A DNA stretch of 11,177 nt from Spirochaetales bacterium (lineage in GTDB: Bacteria > Spirochaetota > Spirochaetia > DSM-27196 > PWMO01): the NCBI GenBank assembly GCA_007130025.1, contig SLTF01000120.1:1-11177 (forward strand), written 5' to 3'. A program made the position numbers and the translations under genes. Position 1 is the first letter of the stretch. Every line of letters starts with the position of its first letter. Of this stretch, positions 1 through 7,015 are shown one piece after another. A model generated the notes under the pieces. That model did not search any database. It saw only the letters and a program-made list of their open reading frames with translations, and was not told where the DNA came from.

Positions 1-559
1 GATGCTTGTACCACGCCTCAACGCCAAACTGCTTGAAGGTGTCGATCAGGATTTCGCCCACCACGCGGAATGCGTCGTCTCCCGACTCAAACGTCTTCTT
101 GCCCACCACCATCTGAACGTTGACGGTGTTGTCGGGCGTGACGAAGACCATCGTCCGTTGTCCGGTGAGAACGACGTGCTCGAGGGTGGGCACGTCCTCG
201 CGCACCTCATTGATGAGGTTGGCAAAGTTGGTCATGGTGATGATGGCGCGCGCACCACAGTCGTTCAGGATGTGGATGATTTCGCGTCCCTTGTACATGG
301 TGTTGAAGGGAACGGCGACTGCCCCGAGTTTCTGGATTCCGAAGAACGCGTAGATGAAGTCGGGGATGTTGGGCATCATCAGCGCTACGCGATCACCCTT
401 GGTAATGCCCAGCGACTTGAGTCCGTTGGCAATTTTGTTGGCATTCTCATCAAGCTCGCGGTAGCTGACCTCGCGGTTCTCGAAAAGGATTGCCTGTTTC
501 TTCTTCTGCTTCCTGGCGACCTCTTCGAGCATCTTGCCCAGGCTGCGCACGTTATCCAT
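1..559 (-). CDS. AMP-binding acyl-CoA synthetase-like protein, N-terminal part (runs off the window)
   Basis: This reading frame stays open for 186 codons from an ATG at 557-559 to the window edge, so the 3' end is missing. Residues 1-132 are a good match to the N-terminal subdomain of the acyl-CoA synthetase/AMP-ligase superfamily: 'VSYRELDENANKIANGL' (about 31-47), 'GITKGDRVALMMPNIPDF' (about 51-68), 'GIQKLGAVAVPFN' (about 74-86), then 'IIHILNDCGARAII'. From about residue 133 the sequence no longer looks like the family; instead of heading to the P-loop it continues 'TPDNTVNVQMVVGKK' and an amphipathic helix ending 'FGVEAWYKH'. The start overlaps the last 8 bases of the upstream synthetase gene and has a strong Shine-Dalgarno, so the two are probably translationally coupled. 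Either this protein has an inserted extra domain before its own catalytic core, or it supplies the N-terminal half missing from its neighbour. The family call for the first 130 residues is secure; the full function is not. Confidence 0.8.
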   Translation of the reverse strand, partial: MDNVRSLGKMLEEVARKQKKKQAILFENREVSYRELDENANKIANGLKSLGITKGDRVALMMPNIPDFIYAFFGIQKLGAVAVPFNTMYKGREIIHILNDCGARAIITMTNFANLINEVREDVPTLEHVVLTGQRTMVFVTPDNTVNVQMVVGKKTFESGDDAFRVVGEILIDTFKQFGVEAWYKH

Positions 560-1979
560 TGGAGGCCTCCTCGTCGCTCTGCTTGTCGAGCATTCGATCA
601 TCCTGATAGCCTTCGCGCAGTTCCTTGCGGAGGATCTTGCCGGTGGCGCTCTTGGGCAGGGTGTCCCGGAACTCAACAAACTTGGGTACCTTGTACTCGG
701 CGAGCCCTTCGGAACAGAAGTCCAGGATTTCGCGCTCGGTGGCCGTCTGGCCCTCCTGAAGGACCACGAAGGCCTTCACCGCCTCCCGGTCGCGTTTGTC
801 ATGCACGGCAATCACCGCTGCGTCGTACACCTTGGGGTTGGTGACCAGAAACTCCTCAATCTCGCGTGGGGAGATATTGAACCCGCCGCGGATAATGAGG
901 TCCTTCTTGCGGTCGGTGATGAAGAAGAAGCCGTCGGGATCGCGGTAGCCGAGGTCGCCGGTATGCAACCATCCGTCGATGATTGACTCGGCGGTTGCCT
1001 CGGGGTTGTTCCAGTAGCCGGGCGTGACCACGGCGCTTCGAATCACGATCTCACCTTCGGTTCCGTCGGGAACCTCGTTGTCGTTGTCGTCTACCACCCG
1101 CATCTCCACGCCCTCGGCGGCGGGTCCGATGGAACCGGGTTTGAAAGCCTCTCCACTCTTGTTCAGACAGACCGACGAGGTGGTCTCGGTCAGGCCGTAG
1201 CCCTCGGCGATTCGGGTCTGGAACGCCTCTTCAAACTCGCGCAGGGTGGTGAGGGTCAGCGGGGCGCCCCCGGAGACGCAGATCCGAAGCGACTGCGGTA
1301 TTCCGGCCTTGCGCGTTCTGGCCAGCTGCAGCAGGTGCATGTACATGCTGGGCACGGCGATGAGCACGGTCGCTTTCACCTTGGCGATGTTCTCCAGCAG
1401 CATGGATGGACTGTACTGCGGCACCAGCGTCATTTTGGTGCTAAAGAAGATGCCCGAGACCAGACCGTTCGAGAGGCCGTAGACGTGAAAGAGCGGCAGT
1501 ACCAGCACCACCACGTCGTCGGGCACCAGCGGCATCACCTTGCTGACGTTGGTACACTGCTGGTGGAAGTTTCGGTGGGTGAGGGTAACGCCCTTGGGGC
1601 GGCCGGTGGTGCCGGATGTGTAGAGCAGAACCGCCGGATCGTCGGGAGCGGTCTCTACCGCGCTGAAGTTGCGCGACGAGGTCTTGAGCAGGTCCGAGAG
1701 GCTCACCGTTCCCACCGGCTTCGGGCCACCGCGGCCGCCGCGCGGGTAGTTGGCTACCGCGATCTCGTACTTCTTTGCCGTCTCGCGATTGATGTCGATT
1801 TCCGCCCCGGCAAGAATTCCTTTTTCACGGAAACCCTGCACAACAATGGTGTCGGGAAGCTTCTCGGTGGAAAGCATGTACTTGCCGGCGATCCGACCCT
1901 CGACCAGGGCCGAGGCGTATCCCACCATGTCGGCGATTTCGCCTTTGGGGTTCGAGATCAATCTCCAGGTGTCAGCCAT
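552..1979 (-). CDS. Acyl-CoA synthetase (AMP-forming) catalytic core with atypical N-terminus
   Basis: The 475-residue product should activate a carboxylic acid through an acyl-adenylate to an acyl-CoA. Visible superfamily motifs in order are the P-loop YTSGTTGRPKG (120-130), EGYGLTETT (259-267), GWLHTGDLGY (336-345), DRKKDLIIRGGFNISPREIE (356-375) and LPKSATGKILRKELR (441-455) with the catalytic Lys at 448. So the core and the mobile C-terminal domain look intact. In ordinary members about 150-190 residues of N-terminal subdomain precede the P-loop. Here only about 119 do, and residues 1-84 do not resemble that subdomain; family-like sequence resumes at about 88 ('PVGTVSLSDLL'). The ATG at 1977-1979 has an AGGA about 10 bases upstream. 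Only 65 bases separate it from the symporter gene, so no missing exon-like N-terminus fits there. The next gene starts inside its end and encodes the missing subdomain type. The substrate cannot be read; the symporter context suggests an imported organic acid. Confidence 0.88.
   Translation of the reverse strand: MADTWRLISNPKGEIADMVGYASALVEGRIAGKYMLSTEKLPDTIVVQGFREKGILAGAEIDINRETAKKYEIAVANYPRGGRGGPKPVGTVSLSDLLKTSSRNFSAVETAPDDPAVLLYTSGTTGRPKGVTLTHRNFHQQCTNVSKVMPLVPDDVVVLVLPLFHVYGLSNGLVSGIFFSTKMTLVPQYSPSMLLENIAKVKATVLIAVPSMYMHLLQLARTRKAGIPQSLRICVSGGAPLTLTTLREFEEAFQTRIAEGYGLTETTSSVCLNKSGEAFKPGSIGPAAEGVEMRVVDDNDNEVPDGTEGEIVIRSAVVTPGYWNNPEATAESIIDGWLHTGDLGYRDPDGFFFITDRKKDLIIRGGFNISPREIEEFLVTNPKVYDAAVIAVHDKRDREAVKAFVVLQEGQTATEREILDFCSEGLAEYKVPKFVEFRDTLPKSATGKILRKELREGYQDDRMLDKQSDEEASNG
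566..571 (-). promoter_or_regulatory. Shine-Dalgarno AGGAGG for the second synthetase gene
   Basis: AGGAGG on the minus strand lies 6 bases upstream of the ATG at 557-559, inside the last codons of the preceding gene. It argues that the downstream frame is a separately initiated protein and not the product of a frameshift. Confidence 0.75.
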
Positions 1980-2000
1980 TCGTTCGGTTTCCTTGTGTGT

Positions 2001-2029
2001 CCCCGGCCGATTCAGTGAACCGGCCGGGG
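2001..2029. repeat. 29-base inverted repeat between symporter and synthetase genes
   Basis: CCCCGGCCG (2001-2009) and CGGCCGGGG (2021-2029) form a perfect 9-base-pair GC stem around an 11-base centre, ATTCAGTGAAC, which itself contains TTCA-G-TGAA. It lies between the symporter stop (2045-2047) and the synthetase start (1979). On the minus strand it is followed by ACACACAAGG and not a T-run, so it is not a typical intrinsic terminator. A partial terminator, an mRNA processing or stability hairpin, or a protein-binding site are all possible. Confidence 0.7.
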
Positions 2030-2044
2030 TGTTGTCTGTTTCAG

Positions 2045-3568
2045 TTACGATTTTTCGCTCAGAAGGTAGTCATCGACCTCGTTGAAAAAGACCTCAATGA
2101 TCTCTTCGCTCGGTTTCTCCGTCAGGTAGCTCACCACGATATAGACCAGCGCGTTGATCGGAAGGGTCGGAATCACCGGATGGAGGTTGAACAGCAGCGG
2201 GCGGGACCCGCCGGGCCCGGTGATGAGCAGGCCGAGGGCGAGGTAGATCACCCCAACGCTGGTTGCCGCCAGGGCGCCCTGACGCGTGCCGCGCTTCCAG
2301 AGCAGTCCACCGACCAGGGCGGGAGCCCACTGGGCAAATCCTGGTACGCTGACGTCGGAGAGGTAGAGTGCCATTGCCTCCTCGCCAATTCCCAGGGTGA
2401 CCGCAACGGTCACTCCCAGACTCAGCACCACAATGGCGATAACCGAGATCCGGGCCCAGAGGGTGATCTCGGCGTCGTCGGCGTCGGGCTTCAGTACGCC
2501 CTGGATCACGTCACGGGCGACGATGATGCTCGACGTCATGAGTTGCACCGCCGCGGTGGAGACCGCAGCCGCAATCACGCCCATCAGCACAAAGACCGCA
2601 AACCAGCGCGGCAGGAAGGTCTGGATGACGGTCTGGACCACGCGGTCGGCCTCGGCCACATCGGTAATCCCGGGGAGGGCGGCGGGCGCGATCAGCGATC
2701 CCCAGACGAAGGGGATGATGTAGAAGAAGAGTCCGCCAAAGATGAACACCAGGATCGGGAACCACTTGAAGAGGGTCTTGTCACGCGCGGTCATCGCGCC
2801 GATGATCACGTGCGGCCACGAGAACGCAAGCAGCCCCACGATGAAGGTGCCGATGACCAGCACGGGAGTGTAGACCCCCAGAGGGCCGGGCGTACTCAGC
2901 TTGGCGGGTTCGCTCGCGAGGATGATCTGCGCCGCTTCCACCACTCCGCCGTTGGGGAAGACCACCGCGATGACCCAGAAGAGCGAGCCGAGCAGGGCGG
3001 TAATATAGACCACGCCCAGGAAGATGTTTACCCACGCAACGATGCGCATACCGCCGAGGATCACCAGGATGATCAGCAGAACCGCGGTGTAGGTTGCCCC
3101 GACCCAGACCGGCATGCCGGTCAGCGCTTCAAAGCCCCGCCCAACGCCCAGCGGCTGAATGCCGACGTAGGGAACGATGAAGGCCAGGATGGTGGCCGAC
3201 AGAATGATGCGCAGCGCCTTGGATTCGTAGCGTTCCGCCAACGCCTCTACCGGTGACAGGAAGCGGTTGATCTTGGCGAGGGCCCAGAGCCGCGGCCCCA
3301 GGAACATGTAGAGTCCGGCGAACCCGGCAACGGAGCCCCAGATGAAGAAGACGTATCCCGGACCGTGCAGGTAGAGCACTCCGGGAAACCCGTAGAAGGT
3401 CCAGCTCGACGAAATGGCGAACAGGACGAAAAAGAACATCACAACCAGGCCGATCGTTCGGCCGCCGAGCATGAAGTCTTCCGCCGTCTTGGCCGAGATA
3501 CGGTATCCGTACGCAGCCATGCCGATGATGATGAGACTAAATACTCCAAGGGCAATGTAGTCGAACAC
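2045..3568 (-). CDS. Sodium:solute symporter (SSS family)
   Basis: The 507-residue integral membrane protein has about 13 hydrophobic segments, the normal length and topology of the SSS family, which couples solute uptake to Na+ entry. Family-like features include 'SAKTAEDFMLGGRTIG' after the first helix (about 25-40) and the segment STAAVQLMTSSIIVARDVIQ (337-356). The latter corresponds to the conserved helix that contributes Ser/Thr to the sodium site in family structures, followed by the Arg-Asp. 'FAQWAPALVGGLLWKRGTRQGALA' (about 411-434) is the usual late-family loop. The C-terminus is an acidic cytoplasmic tail. The start is GTG at 3566-3568, chosen for the AAGGAG 6 bases upstream. It lies 27 bases after the small membrane-protein gene and upstream of two acyl-CoA synthetase-type genes. 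That suggests a short- or medium-chain carboxylate as substrate, but this is inference; amino acids, pantothenate and sugars are also carried by SSS members. Confidence 0.9.
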   Translation of the reverse strand: MFDYIALGVFSLIIIGMAAYGYRISAKTAEDFMLGGRTIGLVVMFFFVLFAISSSWTFYGFPGVLYLHGPGYVFFIWGSVAGFAGLYMFLGPRLWALAKINRFLSPVEALAERYESKALRIILSATILAFIVPYVGIQPLGVGRGFEALTGMPVWVGATYTAVLLIILVILGGMRIVAWVNIFLGVVYITALLGSLFWVIAVVFPNGGVVEAAQIILASEPAKLSTPGPLGVYTPVLVIGTFIVGLLAFSWPHVIIGAMTARDKTLFKWFPILVFIFGGLFFYIIPFVWGSLIAPAALPGITDVAEADRVVQTVIQTFLPRWFAVFVLMGVIAAAVSTAAVQLMTSSIIVARDVIQGVLKPDADDAEITLWARISVIAIVVLSLGVTVAVTLGIGEEAMALYLSDVSVPGFAQWAPALVGGLLWKRGTRQGALAATSVGVIYLALGLLITGPGGSRPLLFNLHPVIPTLPINALVYIVVSYLTEKPSEEIIEVFFNEVDDYLLSEKS

Positions 3569-3574
3569 TCGATT

Positions 3575-3580
3575 CTCCTT
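3575..3580 (-). promoter_or_regulatory. Shine-Dalgarno AAGGAG for the GTG-started symporter
   Basis: AAGGAG sits 6 bases before GTG (3566-3568) on the minus strand and supports the non-ATG start of the symporter. Confidence 0.75.
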
Positions 3581-3595
3581 GCAGTGGGTACCGGG

Positions 3596-3829
3596 TCAGC
3601 GGTATGGCCAGAACTTCAAAAAATAGATGAGATAAGCGATGAGCCAGACGACGACAAAGACCACGCCCATTACCAGCGGCATGGTCATCCAACCAAAGAC
3701 AAGGACCGGCACACCGTCTGCCGGGGTGTCAAGCGCGCCCATGCCAACTGCAACCGCCATGATCACGATTGAGAGCAGCAGGACGAGCAGATAGATCTTT
3801 CCCGGGGTGTGTGCGAGGATTTCACGCAT
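3596..3829 (-). CDS. Small two-helix membrane protein, probable symporter partner
   Basis: The 77-residue protein has two hydrophobic segments, about 13-31 and 43-70, and a short basic end 'KFWPYR'. I do not assign it to a named family. Its size, topology and position just before an SSS transporter gene match a recurring arrangement: YhdT with PanF, YjcH (DUF485) with ActP, and DUF3311 proteins with MctP-type monocarboxylate permeases. The internal 'GVPVLVFGWMTMPL' is only loosely like those families. The ATG at 3827-3829 has AGGAGG nine bases upstream (3837-3842). It is the first gene after the promoter at 3870-3898, with a leader of roughly 34 bases. An accessory subunit or assembly role for the symporter is inferred from context only. 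Confidence 0.8.
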   Translation of the reverse strand: MREILAHTPGKIYLLVLLLSIVIMAVAVGMGALDTPADGVPVLVFGWMTMPLVMGVVFVVVWLIAYLIYFLKFWPYR

Positions 3830-3869
3830 TGGATAGGGCCTCCTGATGTGTCTGATCGAACACCGTGAA

Positions 3870-3898
3870 ACGATAAACTACGGCAATCGCAATGTCAA
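3870..3898 (-). promoter_or_regulatory. Sigma70-like promoter of the symporter/synthetase operon
   Basis: On the minus strand a perfect -35 TTGACA (3893-3898) is followed after 17 bases by TATCGT (3870-3875), four of six matches to the -10 consensus. Transcription would begin near 3863, about 34 bases before the small membrane-protein ATG. Confidence 0.72.
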
Positions 3899-3977
3899 GA
3901 AAAATTCGGCCGTCAACCGACTGGAGTTTCTGTCCGCAGCAGATGCAGTGCAACAAAACAGGCCGCGAATCAGCGGC

Positions 3978-4002
3978 AAAAAAAAGGCGCCCGAAGGCGC
4001 CT
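3978..4002 (-). terminator. Intrinsic terminator of the Ig-repeat/OmpA gene
   Basis: Read on the minus strand this is AGGCGCC-TTCG-GGCGCCT followed by a run of T (complement of the A-run at 3978-3985). It has a 7-base-pair stem, a very stable C(UUCG)G tetraloop and a U-tract, about 60 bases after the stop of the large gene. It insulates that gene from the symporter operon promoter just downstream. Confidence 0.93.
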
Positions 4003-4027
4003 CGCGTGATGTCTCTGGTGTTCACCG

Positions 4028-4047
4028 GCGGCTTCGTTCGAAGCCGC
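4028..4047. repeat. Second hairpin before the terminator
   Basis: GCGGCTTC (4028-4035) and GAAGCCGC (4040-4047) form an 8-base-pair stem with a 4-base loop between the large gene's stop (4065-4067) and the intrinsic terminator. It has no T-run. It may protect the 3' end of the mRNA or help terminator function. Confidence 0.65.
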
Positions 4048-4064
4048 ACGATTGCACCGATCGT

Positions 4065-6944
4065 TCAGTCCGGTCGCCGATCGAGCCAGAACTCAACGCG
4101 GCGATTCTTCCAGATGTTGTCGTAGTCACTGAACTGGACCTCGGGGCGCGCACCCCCGATTCCTACGGCCCGCATGTTCGTCAGGTCTACGCCGAGGATG
4201 GCAAGCGCCTCTCGAACGGTGCGGGCACGGTCGCGGGACAGCGGAATGAGGGTTCCCTGCTGTTCCTGGTTACGCAGCACCGGATCGAAGTAGAGCACGT
4301 GGTTGGCGTGACCCTCAACCAGGATGGTGTGGTTGTCAAAGCGCTGTAACACTTCGCCAACGCGGCGCAGGATGCGCAGGTTTTCGCGCAGCTGCTCATC
4401 TTCCACCTGGAAGAGATTTGCCGTATTGGGGCGGAAGTGGATGCTCGGAACCACAATGCGGTACCGGTCTCCAACCCGCAGTACCAGGACGTCGATCTCC
4501 ACGCTGCGCTGGACCGACGCGCTGTTGAGCGCCAGGTCGCGGGCGGTGAAGACTACCGCGTATCGCGAGGCCGACTGGACGCGTTCACCGGTGTCCGATG
4601 TGCCGTCCCAACGGATGGTCGCCGGGGGATTTCCGGTTCCGCGGAAGGTGCGGAATCCGTTGCCCATCGGGTCCCGGATCACCAGTTCCCAGTCTCCGAT
4701 GCCGGAGAGGGCGTCGCGCGCGGTCAGGCGGAAGGTGATTTCGTCGTTGTTGCCGTCTCCGTCGGGTGCGAATCGTTCAGCGCTCAGCTGGAGATCGACC
4801 GTCGGTGGGGTGGTGTCCACAAAGATGGTTTCCGCAAACCGGCCTTCAAGACTTCCGCCCTGCTCGAACTCGACCCGCGCGTGCGCGGTGTAGCGCCCTT
4901 CGACCACCTGGCCCTGGGCATTCCGTCCGTCCCAGACGGCGGAGCGTGGCGCGGGGCCGGTTCCCTCGGCCGAGACGACAACGCGGTTCTGTGCGTCGCG
5001 GATTTCACCTGCCCATCGGGCCACGGTTCCCTGGCCGGCGACCGCAATGGTGAACTCAATGGAGTCTCGTACGCCGTCACCGGTAGGTGAGATTGCGTTG
5101 TAAGGGGCGGTGATGGTGATTCCCACGCCCAGAATGGTCAGCTGAATGGGCCCGCTCGCAGCCGTGGGCTGGTTGCCGTTCTCGTAGAAGACGGTGAGCC
5201 CGGCGGTGTAGCGGCCCTCGGGAAGCAGCCGGCCGGCATTGTCACGGCCGTTCCAGACAAACTCGGTGAAGCCCCCTCGCTGGTCCACCGCTCGGGCCAC
5301 TCGCCCCTGTGAGTCGCGGATTTCCAGGCGCATGCGCTCGATGCTGTCTTCTACCTCGAGTACCGGGGTGAAGGTGACCGAGTCGTTCGGCCCGATGAAG
5401 TCCGGCGTGAACTCGGCTCGGTCGGCCTGCAATGCAATTGGGGTCGATCGGGTATCCCGTCGCAGGGTGACCCGGTTTGATTCCCCGCGGTTTCCCGCGG
5501 CGTCGGTGGCGAAGATGTACCCGGTGTAGGTTCCGTCGGGGATTGGGTTCCCGTCCAGATCGGTTCCATCCCACTCGAAGGGGAGAATCGACTCATCGAT
5601 GCCCAGTTGAAGCGCCAAAGGGTAGAGCGGCTCCTCGATGCGCAAGCCCGGCGCGGTCACCACACCGGTCCACTCCACGTCACGGTCCCAGGTTGCATCA
5701 ATCGTGGTTGTCGGGCGGGTCTCGCCGCCGAAAACCGGTGGATCAACGGTGATCTGAGCCCGGGGGGCGACGGTGTCGATTTCTATGCGTACCGGAGCGG
5801 CCGCGGATTCCATACCGTTGACAAAGCGCGCTGAAAAAAGGACACGGTAGATCCCGTCGGCCACCCGGCGACCCTGGTTGTCGTTGCCGTCGAAGACCAG
5901 CTCCGCTGGAACCTCGCCTTCGCCGCTGAAGGTGCGAACCGGAGCCGCGGGGCGGGCATCGGGTGCCACGGCGATGGTCCATCGCTCCACGTCCACCAGG
6001 GCGGCGACTTCCGGAAGCAGGGTGGTGGACCCGAAGGGGCTCGCGGTGCCCGGCGAGAAGATGGTCCGCGTGGCGCGTACGAGCAGGTCGCCTGCTTCGG
6101 TGCTCAGGGTGATGCGATCGATGCCGCGGCGGGCAACGTTGCCCGCCCGGTCGGTGCCGATCAGTTCGTAGGTGAAGATGCCGTCGGGCAGGACGTTCCC
6201 GGCCTCGTCCCGGCCGTCCCACTCGACGTTCTCCGGAATCATATCGCCCTCGGGGCGCTGTCGGGTGGGGTTCTGCGGATCGTACTGTACGGGATTGACC
6301 CAGCGAAACTCACGAACCACCCGGCCACCGGAGTCGGTGATGCGGCCGACCCAGGAAACCTCGCGCGAGCCGCGCTGGCGGATCGGCAGGGTATCGCGAA
6401 TCCCGGAGTCATCCGGAGAGAAGATGGTAAACTCGGCTTCGAGCAGCTCGATGACCGGCGCGGTGTTGTCCACCGTGACGTTCATCGGTGGCGTACGGGC
6501 GACGTTGCCCTCGCTGTCGCGGACGGTGAGCTGATAGATAAAATCACCGTCATCGACGAAGGTTCCGTCCTGATCCACGCCGGGCCAGGAGAGGCGAGCG
6601 AGGATGTCGAGGTCAATCCCCGGCTCTTCACCGATGTTAAAGAGGCGCCCGAAGAATCCGCGCCGTTCCGTCACCTCTTCCGACCGGGACCAGACCGACT
6701 GGCCCGCGGAGTCGTACACGCGCAACTCGTAGCTGCGAATGACCGCGTTGGTCGGCGGAACGATTGTGGGTTGCAGCACCAGCTCGGTGTTGCCGGAGGC
6801 GGGGTTCTGCGGTGCGATGAAGACGCGCGGCAACCGTTCGATATCGAGCCGGGTCTCTTCCTGCTCGCGCTGGCCGCCCGCGGCGAGCGGGAAGGCAATC
6901 AGCAGGAGCAGGAGCCCGGCAATCAGCTTCTGTCTGTTCTTCAT
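4065..6944 (-). CDS. Exported protein with seven FlgD-like Ig repeats and C-terminal OmpA-like domain
   Basis: I choose the ATG at 6942-6944 (959 residues) over an in-frame ATG 25 codons upstream because GGAG lies 5 bases before it, it begins a clear signal peptide (residues 1-22, ending FPLAA before GGQREQ), and the longer start would fall upstream of the likely promoter. Seven repeats carry a W-(D/N/P)-G ... G ... dG-x-Y/F pattern ending in a D-x-A-G-N-like turn. They begin near residues 118, 240, 349, 456, 561, 669 and 776, the style of FlgD-type Ig folds. Linkers hold 'SPTGDGVRDS' and 'APDGDGNNDE' motifs. Residues about 833-956 are OmpA-like: 'VEGHANH' (876-882), 'LSRDRARTV' and 'NRRVEFWL' (947-954). 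A periplasmic or outer-envelope structural role, tethering to peptidoglycan, is inferred. No beta-barrel is visible. It is monocistronic, between its own promoter and a strong terminator. Confidence 0.88.
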   Translation of the reverse strand: MKNRQKLIAGLLLLLIAFPLAAGGQREQEETRLDIERLPRVFIAPQNPASGNTELVLQPTIVPPTNAVIRSYELRVYDSAGQSVWSRSEEVTERRGFFGRLFNIGEEPGIDLDILARLSWPGVDQDGTFVDDGDFIYQLTVRDSEGNVARTPPMNVTVDNTAPVIELLEAEFTIFSPDDSGIRDTLPIRQRGSREVSWVGRITDSGGRVVREFRWVNPVQYDPQNPTRQRPEGDMIPENVEWDGRDEAGNVLPDGIFTYELIGTDRAGNVARRGIDRITLSTEAGDLLVRATRTIFSPGTASPFGSTTLLPEVAALVDVERWTIAVAPDARPAAPVRTFSGEGEVPAELVFDGNDNQGRRVADGIYRVLFSARFVNGMESAAAPVRIEIDTVAPRAQITVDPPVFGGETRPTTTIDATWDRDVEWTGVVTAPGLRIEEPLYPLALQLGIDESILPFEWDGTDLDGNPIPDGTYTGYIFATDAAGNRGESNRVTLRRDTRSTPIALQADRAEFTPDFIGPNDSVTFTPVLEVEDSIERMRLEIRDSQGRVARAVDQRGGFTEFVWNGRDNAGRLLPEGRYTAGLTVFYENGNQPTAASGPIQLTILGVGITITAPYNAISPTGDGVRDSIEFTIAVAGQGTVARWAGEIRDAQNRVVVSAEGTGPAPRSAVWDGRNAQGQVVEGRYTAHARVEFEQGGSLEGRFAETIFVDTTPPTVDLQLSAERFAPDGDGNNDEITFRLTARDALSGIGDWELVIRDPMGNGFRTFRGTGNPPATIRWDGTSDTGERVQSASRYAVVFTARDLALNSASVQRSVEIDVLVLRVGDRYRIVVPSIHFRPNTANLFQVEDEQLRENLRILRRVGEVLQRFDNHTILVEGHANHVLYFDPVLRNQEQQGTLIPLSRDRARTVREALAILGVDLTNMRAVGIGGARPEVQFSDYDNIWKNRRVEFWLDRRPD

Positions 6945-6949
6945 ATTGA

Positions 6950-6953
6950 CTCC
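6950..6953 (-). promoter_or_regulatory. Shine-Dalgarno GGAG that decides the start of the Ig/OmpA gene
   Basis: GGAG on the minus strand lies 5 bases before the ATG at 6942-6944 and directly ahead of the signal peptide. This supports the shorter start. Confidence 0.65.
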
Positions 6954-6983
6954 ATGTCTGTGAGCGCGAAAACTATCGACCAT

Positions 6984-7012
6984 AGTATACCCGACTTTCG
7001 GGTAATGCTCAA
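6984..7012 (-). promoter_or_regulatory. Sigma70-like promoter of the Ig/OmpA gene
   Basis: On the minus strand -35 TTGAGC (7007-7012) and -10 TATACT (6984-6989, five of six consensus) are separated by 17 bases. Transcription would start near 6977, giving a leader of about 33 bases. The -35 sits 4 bases beyond the stop of the ABC ATPase gene. The spacer contains the inverted repeat TACCCG-ACTTT-CGGGTA (6988-7004), which could be an operator or chance. Confidence 0.75.
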
Positions 7013-7015
7013 ACG

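Noticed and set aside
2..844. Long plus-strand open frames across 2-3256
   Set aside because: They lie opposite genes with full family motifs, have low-complexity His/Arg/Asp-rich translations and no recognisable domains; they are antisense shadows common in GC-rich DNA.
552..1979. Upstream synthetase as a decaying pseudogene
   Set aside because: The frame is open with all core motifs intact and normal codon use, and it ends in a well-formed overlap with the next gene; loss of the N-terminus alone does not show decay.
2001..2029. Intrinsic terminator after the symporter gene
   Set aside because: The stem is strong but there is no T-run on the minus strand after it; the sequence continues ACACACAAGG into the next gene's ribosome binding site.
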